From positions 62,001 to 126,000 of the forward strand of contig NZ_QKRX01000002.1 of assembly GCF_003284585.1 (NCBI RefSeq): DNA of 64,000 bases. The letters are read 5' to 3'. Positions 7,211 to 15,400 of this stretch are shown here, piece by piece; position 1 is the stretch's first letter; every line of letters starts with the position of its first letter. The translations under genes and the position numbers were made by a program. The notes below the pieces were generated by a model, which did no database searches, was not told the DNA's origin, and saw only the letters and a list, made by a program, of their open reading frames with translations. This stretch comes from Nitrincola tibetensis. GTDB taxonomy: Bacteria > Pseudomonadota > Gammaproteobacteria > Pseudomonadales > Balneatricaceae.

Positions 7211-9691
7211 ATGCAAAATATAAAACTAGATCAGTCAATAAAAACGGTTGTTCATCTAGGAGCAGGGTACTGCTCTGAGCTTGCCTTTTATCAGGATTCA
7301 AAAATTGAGCGAATCATTTTGGTTGAAGGGGATGCTGAGATTGCTCAAGAGTTAAGAGAAAGCTATCAAACTAACCCATCCGTTCAAGTGGTAGAAGCTG
7401 TTGTTGATGTAGAAGCTAATACAAAACCTTTCTTTGTCTTTTCATTAAGTGAGTTGAACAGCGTAAGGAGAGCGACAAGCCTTACTGAGTTTTTTCCAAG
7501 TGTACGACAGCTCAGCAGCGTGGAAAAAAACGTTCAGGACATTAATACTTTAGTTCAAAACCTTAAAATAAGTGAAGGTGCTTTGTTAGTTGTCGATTTG
7601 CCTGGTATTAGTTTAGACGTTCTTACACATCTTGAGGTACACGATCAATTATCCGTCTTTACTCAAGTTTGTGTACATGCGAATAGATCCGCTCTGTATG
7701 AGAGTGAGTCTACGGCTGATGAGGTCAAGAGTTGGATGGAAGAGCAAGGGTTTGTTATTGAGGCTAAGGATGAAAACACAGATTTTGATCGACCTGTGTT
7801 TGTTTTTCAACGTAGCGCTTTGTTTATTAAGAATAAAGAGTTGCAGGAAGTAAATACTAATTTGATAAAGAAAGTCGCTGAGCAGTCTGATCTTCTATGT
7901 ACTGAACACCAAGAAAAAGTAGATTTGTCTAATAAGCTTAATGAAGAACAAGAAAAATTTTCTACGTTACTTGCAGATCATTCAGCGTTGTCAAAGCGGA
8001 AAGAAAGTTTGGATGATGCCGTTAGTCAGCTTACAGGACAGCTAAGTCAACTGAAAAGTGAGTTAGATGCGACGATACTTAAGAAGAATGAAGACATTGA
8101 TCAATTAAAGAAAAAGATCGTAGATTTAGAGTCTATTCATTCGTCAGTCTCATCTGCACTCGATGATTTAAAAGTAGAACATGGTGCTCAGGCTGATCTT
8201 TTGTCTACTGAGCGCGAACAAAAAGCAGACTTGGCTAATCTACTTAAGGAGGAGCAATCTAAGCTCGCTGCGTTACTCGCAGATAATTCTGTTTTATCAA
8301 AACAGAACGAAAGTTTAGATGATGCTGTTAGTCAGCTTACAGAACAGCTCAGCCAAGTAAAAAATGAGTTAGAAAAGTCTGCACTTAAAAATAATGAAGA
8401 CGTAAAACAATTAAAAATCCAGATTGAAAATAATCAAACTCAAAACAATACTGAAGTTGAAGGGTTGAAAAAACAGATATCAGAGCTACTTGTTGACCTA
8501 GATACAAAAAAAATAGCTATAGTTGGGCTTGAAAAAAATATTAGTGATCAAGTCCTAGTGTTACAAAGTGAAAAAAAATCGAAAGTCGAATTACAAGAAA
8601 CCTTAAAGAAAATACAAGCTGACTCTGAAAAAAAACTATCAGATCAAGAAGAAGCTTATACTAAAATTAAAGATGAGTTGGATAAGACAAAAGCAAAGCT
8701 TGATGAAACGCACCAGTACTTTATTAATCGTCGAAAACAGGCCGAAGAAGGGGAAGTTAAAATTAAAGAGCTTTCTGTTATAAATGCATCTCTACAGAAA
8801 GAGCTTGATCATGCAAAGACCTTAATAGAGAACGAAGCCACCGCGAAAAAACACTTGGATTTGTTGGAGTCTAAACTTGTAGATCTGCTAACCAAGCAAA
8901 GTGAGCAAATTAATCAAAATACCAATGCGCTTGGACAACATGTCACCCGAATGGTCACGAATTCATCAAAGCAGATTGAGTCATTTGTGGGTTTGCAGAG
9001 TTACTTTGCAAATGATGGTCAGCCTTTAGTACTTCAAAATACAGGGCTGTCCTCGGATTTGGCTTTGTATCTAACTGAAAAAATACATTCAACGAATTCT
9101 GATTGTATTTTGCAATTTGGTACAGGTGCAACCACCCTGTTACTTGCCAAGGCGCTTCGTAAACAGCAATTCCAAAAAACTGAAAATCATAAGCTAGTTG
9201 TTCACGATCAGTTAGATATGGAAAAGTTAGATACTTTGCCAAGGCATATCATCTGTTTTGAACATGATAAAAAACAGACATCACAGCTTCAGACTGATCT
9301 AAATAACAGCTCATTTCATAATCTAGTAGACCTTAATTTTAGTCCACTGGTTGATTATAGACATAAAGGTGAAGATTTCTTGTTTTACGATTGTAAAGCA
9401 AAGTTGCAACATCTTGCCCATGTTTTTAGCCAGCGAACTGCAAAGTTTCTTGTGTTAGTTGAAGGGCCAAACACGCTTGATGGCTGTCTATCACGCTACC
9501 CCGTTTTAACGCACTTACTCAAATACCTGTCTGCCCATCAGTTGCAAATACTAATTGTTGATAAAGACAATAGTTTCAATGCAGAAACTGAAAAGCGTTG
9601 GGACGAGTTGCTGGAAAAAAGAGAGTTGGTGTTTAGTAAAAAGAGGCTAGCGCTTACTACGAATACTCTCTTACTAAATATAAATGTTTAA
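7211..9691 (+). CDS. Two methyltransferase-like domains joined by a long coiled coil
   Basis: Protein of 826 residues and first gene after the ops element. Residues 1-215 look like a Rossmann-type fold: VVHLGAGYCSELAFY is a glycine-rich loop, followed by IILVEGD and VVDLPGISLD. Residues about 220-590 are charged heptad-rich coiled coil containing a 102-residue tandem duplication. Residues about 610-826 form another methyltransferase-like fold (CILQFGTGATTLLLAKAL, then IICFEH, then FLVLVEGP). A true SAM-binding acidic residue is not certain in either domain. I do not recognise a named family. By context it may be a scaffold or chain-modifying enzyme of the assembly complex. The start has poor Shine-Dalgarno support. 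Confidence 0.75.
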   Translation: MQNIKLDQSIKTVVHLGAGYCSELAFYQDSKIERIILVEGDAEIAQELRESYQTNPSVQVVEAVVDVEANTKPFFVFSLSELNSVRRATSLTEFFPSVRQLSSVEKNVQDINTLVQNLKISEGALLVVDLPGISLDVLTHLEVHDQLSVFTQVCVHANRSALYESESTADEVKSWMEEQGFVIEAKDENTDFDRPVFVFQRSALFIKNKELQEVNTNLIKKVAEQSDLLCTEHQEKVDLSNKLNEEQEKFSTLLADHSALSKRKESLDDAVSQLTGQLSQLKSELDATILKKNEDIDQLKKKIVDLESIHSSVSSALDDLKVEHGAQADLLSTEREQKADLANLLKEEQSKLAALLADNSVLSKQNESLDDAVSQLTEQLSQVKNELEKSALKNNEDVKQLKIQIENNQTQNNTEVEGLKKQISELLVDLDTKKIAIVGLEKNISDQVLVLQSEKKSKVELQETLKKIQADSEKKLSDQEEAYTKIKDELDKTKAKLDETHQYFINRRKQAEEGEVKIKELSVINASLQKELDHAKTLIENEATAKKHLDLLESKLVDLLTKQSEQINQNTNALGQHVTRMVTNSSKQIESFVGLQSYFANDGQPLVLQNTGLSSDLALYLTEKIHSTNSDCILQFGTGATTLLLAKALRKQQFQKTENHKLVVHDQLDMEKLDTLPRHIICFEHDKKQTSQLQTDLNNSSFHNLVDLNFSPLVDYRHKGEDFLFYDCKAKLQHLAHVFSQRTAKFLVLVEGPNTLDGCLSRYPVLTHLLKYLSAHQLQILIVDKDNSFNAETEKRWDELLEKRELVFSKKRLALTTNTLLLNINV
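7883..8427 (+). repeat. Tandem 102-codon duplication inside the coiled coil
   Basis: Residues from 225 (QSDLLCTEHQEKVDLS) and from 327 (QADLLSTEREQKADLA) begin two copies of one segment, offset by exactly 306 nt. The copies stay aligned through SLDDAVSQLTGQLSQLK and SLDDAVSQLTEQLSQVK to IDQLKKKI and VKQLKIQI. The DNA has diverged between the copies, so the duplication is not recent. It lengthens the coiled coil by about 15 nm if helical. Confidence 0.8.
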
Positions 9692-9992
9692 TATGGAAAA
9701 AATCATGGGGACTTTGATTAAATTAGCAGTTGAGAACTTCAAACAAGGAAACTATCAACAGGCAAAAGAGTATTACCAAAAAGCCAGTGATGCCTATGGT
9801 GAAGAGCTCTTTAAAGAAAATATTACTATATGCGAGCGCTATTTATCATTAGATACGCCTTCTGCTTTATCTACCGATCAAGAATCTGTCACACTTTCTG
9901 AAAAAACACAGTTAATTCAGACACAAGCATTACTCGAGTACTATTATACGCAGTCTCAGGAACTTCAACACAAACTTATGGATGTTAAGTGA
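9684..9992 (+). CDS. Small TPR-like protein
   Basis: Protein of up to 102 residues that overlaps the end of the preceding gene by 8 nt. Its N-terminal part ([19 protein letters not shown]) is one TPR-like helical hairpin. Similar segments begin two glycosyltransferases of this locus, at 32568 (EGNLYYRQGEFSKALNCY) and 53751 (ARGNDYLAQKDFVRAIRHY). The remainder is polar and helical. In-frame ATG codons at 9684, 9693 and 9705 all lack a strong ribosome-binding site, so the start is uncertain. It may be a detached protein-interaction module. Its function is unknown. Confidence 0.6.
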   Translation: MFNMEKIMGTLIKLAVENFKQGNYQQAKEYYQKASDAYGEELFKENITICERYLSLDTPSALSTDQESVTLSEKTQLIQTQALLEYYYTQSQELQHKLMDVK

Positions 9993-9993
9993 A

Positions 9994-11124
9994 ATGCAAA
10001 CGCCTAAAAAAATACTGACTGTTTTTGGTACACGACCAGAAGCGATTAAAATGGCCCCCTTAGCTTTGCAATTAGCGGCTGATGAGCGTTTTGATGCCAA
10101 AGTCTGTGTAACTGCACAGCATAGAGAAATGCTGGATCAGGTTTTAGAACTGTTTGAATTAACACCTGATTTTGATCTTAATTTAATGAAGCCCGGTCAG
10201 GATTTAACGGATATTACAACGGGTATTCTACAAGGGCTTAAACAGGTTTTTTTAGATTTTAAACCTGATGTTGTTCTTGTTCATGGTGACACTGCCACGA
10301 CCTTCGCCACCACTTTAGCAGCTTACTATCAGCAAATTACAGTTGGTCACGTGGAAGCGGGGTTAAGAACTGGCAATATTTATTCGCCCTGGCCTGAAGA
10401 AGGTAATCGCAAACTAACGGGTGCACTTGCTAATATTCATTTTGCTCCTACGTCAACGTCAAAGCAAAACTTGCTCAATGAAGGTGTCAGTCTCGAGTGT
10501 GTTCACGTAACCGGCAATACGGTGATTGATGCGCTTTTCGAAGTTATTGAAAAGCTTAAGAGCAATCAGACCCTTTCCAGTCAGTTCAATACTCAATTTG
10601 AATTTTTAGACTCTTCAAAAAAATTGATATTGGTTACAGGCCATCGTCGAGAAAGTTTCGGAGGTGGATTTGAGCGGATCTGTCAGGCACTTGCTAACAC
10701 GGCGTTAAGTCATCCTGATGTTGAAATCGTTTACCCAGTTCACTTAAATCCAAATGTACAAGAGCCCGTCAATCGTTTATTGGCAGGTATTGATAACATT
10801 CATTTGATCGACCCTTTAGATTATTTACCCTTTGTGTATTTAATGAACCAAGCTCACATCATTCTCACTGACTCAGGTGGAATTCAGGAAGAGGCGCCGT
10901 CTTTAGGAAAGCCTGTGTTGGTCATGCGAGATACCACTGAAAGGCCTGAGGCGGTTGAAGCGGGCACTGTTAAATTGGTGGGAACAGATTCTAATGTGAT
11001 TACTCAGGAACTGACTCGTCTTTTACGTGATCAAGATGCATACAATACCATGAGTTTTGCTCACAATCCGTATGGTGATGGTCAAGCATGTCTTCGTATA
11101 CGCGATTATCTTGCAAGTCTTTAA
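9994..11124 (+). CDS. wecB: UDP-N-acetylglucosamine 2-epimerase (non-hydrolysing)
   Basis: Cytoplasmic enzyme converting UDP-GlcNAc to UDP-ManNAc. Family motifs are all present: [12 protein letters not shown] near the N terminus, [42 protein letters not shown] and [18 protein letters not shown] with the following [10 protein letters not shown] place the start at ATG 9994, one base after the preceding stop, because family members begin a few residues before [11 protein letters not shown]. An ATG at 9982 would add four residues. Length is 376 residues, normal for the family. It is followed by wecC, giving a UDP-ManNAcA pathway. Confidence 0.95.
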   Translation: MQTPKKILTVFGTRPEAIKMAPLALQLAADERFDAKVCVTAQHREMLDQVLELFELTPDFDLNLMKPGQDLTDITTGILQGLKQVFLDFKPDVVLVHGDTATTFATTLAAYYQQITVGHVEAGLRTGNIYSPWPEEGNRKLTGALANIHFAPTSTSKQNLLNEGVSLECVHVTGNTVIDALFEVIEKLKSNQTLSSQFNTQFEFLDSSKKLILVTGHRRESFGGGFERICQALANTALSHPDVEIVYPVHLNPNVQEPVNRLLAGIDNIHLIDPLDYLPFVYLMNQAHIILTDSGGIQEEAPSLGKPVLVMRDTTERPEAVEAGTVKLVGTDSNVITQELTRLLRDQDAYNTMSFAHNPYGDGQACLRIRDYLASL

Positions 11125-11151
11125 TATTTTACTTTACAAAAGGAATTCTAA

Positions 11152-12435
11152 ATGAGTTTTAAAACAATTTCAGTTGTGGGTCTTGGATATATCGGTTTAC
11201 CTACAGCGGCTGTGTTTGCATCTAGAAAACAACCTGTTATAGGGGTCGATGTTAATCAACATGCTGTTGACACAATCAACAAAGGTGAAATACACATCGT
11301 TGAACCTGAGTTGGATATAGTTGTCCGTGCAGCTGTATCACAAGGATTTTTAAAAGCTGTTACAAAACCTGAACCTGCTGATGCTTTTATGTTGGCAGTG
11401 CCTACACCTTTTATTCACGACACTGAAGGTGATAGCCATAAAGCCGATTTGAGTTATATCGAAGCCGCAAGTAAGGCGATCGCACCCGTATTAAAATCAG
11501 GCGATCTTGTTGTTTTAGAGTCAACCAGTCCCGTTGGTGCAACGGAGCAAATGGCCGCATGGCTAGCGGAGGCTCGTCCTGATCTAACTTTTCCACAAAC
11601 ACATGGTGAGTCATCGGATATCCGAATTGCGCATTGTCCAGAGCGTGTTTTGCCGGGACATGTGATACGTGAACTCGTTGAAAATGATCGAGTGATCGGT
11701 GGCTTGACGTCCAAGTGTTCACAGCGCGCAGTTGAACTGTATAAAATTATCGTTGAAGGTGAATGTGTCGTTACTAACGCTCGCACTGCTGAAATGGCAA
11801 AGTTAACGGAAAATAGTTTCCGAGATGTCAATATTGCATTTGCGAATGAGCTTTCAACTATCTGTCATGAACTTAATATTAATGTTTGGGAGCTTATCGC
11901 TCTCGCTAATCGTCATCCTCGTGTGAGTATTCTGCAGCCGGGTGCAGGTGTTGGTGGGCACTGTATAGCCGTAGATCCATGGTTCATTGTTGACTCATGC
12001 CCAGAGCATGCTCGTCTGATTAAGACTGCCAGAATAGTCAACGATGATAAGCCTAAGTGGGTACTAGAGCAGATTAAACAGCAACTCGATCAAATACATC
12101 AAAATAAACCCAATGTATCGAGAGCCTCAATCAAGGTTGCCTGTTTGGGCATTGCGTTTAAGCCGGATATCGACGACCTGCGTGAGAGCCCTGCTATGGG
12201 CATTGCAGAGCAAGTGTCCGCCTTAGGCTGCCAGCTGATGATCGTTGAGCCGAACATACATCAATTACCTAAAACACTCGCTCAATCAGCTTCTTTAGTT
12301 TCCCTTGATGAAGCGCTAGTCCAAGCTGATGTTGTTGCCGTTCTTGTTAAACATAAACTCTTTATTGAAAACACGGCAAAACTGATCAATTTAGCTCATA
12401 TAATTGATGCTGTTGGTTTACTTAACATAAAATAA
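11152..12435 (+). CDS. wecC: UDP-N-acetyl-D-mannosamine dehydrogenase
   Basis: NAD-dependent four-electron dehydrogenase of 427 residues that oxidises UDP-ManNAc to UDP-ManNAcA. The NAD-binding loop is VVGLGYIGLPTAAVFA at the N terminus. The middle domain has TENSFRDVNIAFANEL. The catalytic Cys271 sits in GVGGHCIAVDPWF. The C-terminal UDP-binding domain starts around LGIAFKPDIDDLRESPA. A good ribosome-binding site (AAAAGGAATTC) precedes the ATG. Paired with wecB, it supplies an N-acetylmannosaminuronic acid unit, one of two uronic acids predicted for this capsule (see ugd). Confidence 0.95.
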   Translation: MSFKTISVVGLGYIGLPTAAVFASRKQPVIGVDVNQHAVDTINKGEIHIVEPELDIVVRAAVSQGFLKAVTKPEPADAFMLAVPTPFIHDTEGDSHKADLSYIEAASKAIAPVLKSGDLVVLESTSPVGATEQMAAWLAEARPDLTFPQTHGESSDIRIAHCPERVLPGHVIRELVENDRVIGGLTSKCSQRAVELYKIIVEGECVVTNARTAEMAKLTENSFRDVNIAFANELSTICHELNINVWELIALANRHPRVSILQPGAGVGGHCIAVDPWFIVDSCPEHARLIKTARIVNDDKPKWVLEQIKQQLDQIHQNKPNVSRASIKVACLGIAFKPDIDDLRESPAMGIAEQVSALGCQLMIVEPNIHQLPKTLAQSASLVSLDEALVQADVVAVLVKHKLFIENTAKLINLAHIIDAVGLLNIK

Positions 12436-12445
12436 ATAATGATCC

Positions 12446-12468
12446 GCAGGCATCGGTTAGATGCCTGC
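12446..12468 (+). other. Perfect 9-bp hairpin between wecC and the giant glycosyltransferase gene
   Basis: GCAGGCATC (12446-12454) and GATGCCTGC (12460-12468) are exact reverse complements around a five-base loop. No T-run follows. The hairpin lies inside the first codons of the longest possible reading of the next gene. This is one reason to place that gene's start further downstream, at 12499. Confidence 0.55.
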
Positions 12469-12498
12469 ACTAAGGAATACCCTGAGGTCTTTTGTAAT

Positions 12499-15400
12499 AT
12501 GGATGCGCTTCTTCAGCTTGCTCAGCAGTGTGCTCAGCAGTCAGCAGTAAATTTTCTTCCAATTCACAACCGTATTGCATACGTTGTCAGTCACGGTCAA
12601 AGCTACGCAAGCAATGGCTATGCAATCAGAACTCAAGCCTTGGCTAAGGCCCTTAACGAACATGGGTTTGAGGTGCTATGTTTTGTTAAGCCTGGTCGCC
12701 CGTGGGAGTTGAATAAAGATATTACAAAAGACATCGCACCAGAAGTGATAGTTGATGGTGTGCGCTACATCCACAGTCGCTTGTGGGAAAAAGCACATAA
12801 TGCACAAAAACAGTTTGAAAAGAGTGTTGAAAAGTTCATTGAACTTTTTCAAGTGTATCGTCCTAGCGTTGTCTTAGCGGCTTCAAATTGGATAGTAGGA
12901 CTGCCTGCTTGGGTTGCAGCAAAGCGTCTTGGTATTCCATTTCACAACGAGGTGCGTGGTTTTTGGGAACTTTCGCGTGATGCACGTGAGCCCGGATATG
13001 CAGATACAGAAGAGTATCTAATTGAAAAGGAGCGAGATACGTTTGTTTCGATGCAGGCAGAATCTGTGTTTACGCTCAATAATGCTATGAAGCATGAACT
13101 TATTGGTCGTGGAGTGGATGCTGAAAAAATTCATTTAGTGCCAAATGGCGTGAGTGAGTTACCTGAGATTAAGAGTATAGATCAGGCACTGATAAAACAG
13201 TTAGGGATAGAAGAGCACGAAAAGGTTGTTGGCTATATCGGAAGTTTTAGTACTTACGAAGGTCTTGAGACATTACTGGATGCATGTGCTAAATTGATTG
13301 AACAGGGAGAGAAACTCAAACTTTTACTTGTCGGCGATGATCAACCCTTAACTGTCAAGTTGGCAGATACCGGCAAACCAAAAACACTATCTGATCAGCC
13401 TTGGGTGATTCAAGTGGGGCGCGTGCCTCATGAACAAGTGGGTGATTACTACGCTTTAGTTGATGCGATAGTCATACCACGTAAGAAGTTAAAAGTGTGT
13501 AATATTGTCCCTCCGATGAAAGTCGTTGAGGTCCTTACATATGGAAAGCCTTTACTTGTATCTGATGTTGAAGCGCTGATGGAATATGCTGATAAATATC
13601 ATCATATTCATTCATTTAAGGTTGAAAACAGTGAAAGCTTATCAATAGAGCTTAAAAAACTATTGAATATGGCTGCGCCAAAACCTGTATCTTTACGGAT
13701 GTCATCTAATCTAGAAACTCTCATTGCTAAGTTAGCAGGGAAAACGCTGTTGGGTGCAACTACCAATCAACGACTTGGAAAATCCGCCACGATCGATCTA
13801 AACACGGCCACCTACAAAACTGCAACTGAACTCTTCTACAAACAGGGTAACCTAAACGAAACTCTTGAGATCCTCGATCATCTTGTTGCCAATAAAGTGA
13901 AGCTGGATAAGACGCAGCGTGACTTTCATGAATTTGTGAAAGGCTTGGCAAGACTTCAGCAGGGGTGGAAATTACCTCCAAGACAACCTAATGCGGGTCT
14001 AATGACACGACGTAAGCATTTGCTTTATTGTTTACATCAATCTGTACCTCATGCAACTAACGGTTATTCAACGCGGTCTCATGGTATTGCTGTCGGGTTA
14101 AAAGAATCGGGTTGGAAAGTCAACGCAACAACTCGTACAGGCTTTCCTTGGGATGCGAATATCAACGTTGCAGGCAAAGGCTACCACCTTGAAGAGGTTG
14201 ATGGCATTACCTATACCGCCTGTGCGGGGTGGAGCCTCGCTAAAACACCATTGGACCGTTATTTAGCAGAAACTGCAGACCACTTCTTGAGGGAAGCGCA
14301 AACCTCGGGTGCAGAGGTAATAGTCGCTGCATCGAACCATATTACTGCACTTCCTGCACTTATGGCTGCTAGGCGTTTAGGGCTCCCGTTTGTTTATGAA
14401 GTCAGAGGCCTTTGGGAGGTTACTCAAGCCTCGACACAACCAGAGTGGATGGATTCAGATCGCTATCATTTGATGAAATCATTGGAATCACTGGCATCAC
14501 GTGAAGCTGATTTAGTCATTACGCTTACAGAAGAGTTAGCCGATGAACTGGTTGCTCGTGGAACATCAAGGGATCGTATCCAAGTCGTCCCTAATGCCGT
14601 AGATGCAGATAGATTTAAACCCAAAGCGGCTGATCCTAAATTACTTAAGCAGCTAAATATAAAACCAAATATTCCTGTTATAGGTTACGCAGGTAGTGCC
14701 GTAGCTTACGAGGGTTTAGAATTACTGCTAGAAGCCTTAGCAGAGCTTAAGAAAGCGGAGATTGAGTTCCGTTTTGTGTTAGTAGGTGATGGCAAAGTTA
14801 TCGATCTTGTTAAGGCTAAGGCAAAAGCGCTTAAAATCGAAAATGAATGCCGCTTTACGGGCAGAATCCCATTTGATCAAGTGCCTAACTATTTGGCGTG
14901 CATGGATATTATGCCTATTCCTAGACTCTCGTCTGCGGTCACTGAAATGGTATCCCCACTTAAGCCCCTAGAAGCCATGGCGATGGCGAAGGCAGTGGTG
15001 CTTTCAAATGTATCGCCGCATAAAGTATTTGCAGGCAACAATGAACGCGGTCGGTTGTTCCAGAAAGATAGCGTTGCATCCTTAACTGAAACCTTAAAAG
15101 AGTTAATCGCAAATCCGAATGAGCGTGAGCGGTTAGGTCAAGCCGCCCGTCAATGGATAGAAAAAGAGCGTACCTGGAATCAAGTCACTAGTCATTACAG
15201 CTCTTTCATTAATAGGTTGTTGCATCAACAAGCTAAGTCAAGATCACAACGAAAAACTCAATGTAAAACCCTAGATCAGATCACCATAGGTTTGATTGCA
15301 GATCAATTCACGACTGATACTTTAGCCAGTGCCGTTAAAGTGGTTAGACTATCACCAGATAACTGGCAACAAGAGCTTTCACAGCAACCGATTGATGCCA

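Noticed and set aside
7096-7278. A 60-codon frame overlapping the ops element
   Set aside because: It has no recognisable product, runs through the regulatory region and overlaps the start of the well-supported 7211 gene in another frame.
7883-8427. Repeats that might be a CRISPR array
   Set aside because: The repeats are codon-phased, 306 nt apart and inside a coiled-coil coding sequence. No spacer-repeat pattern exists here or elsewhere in the window.
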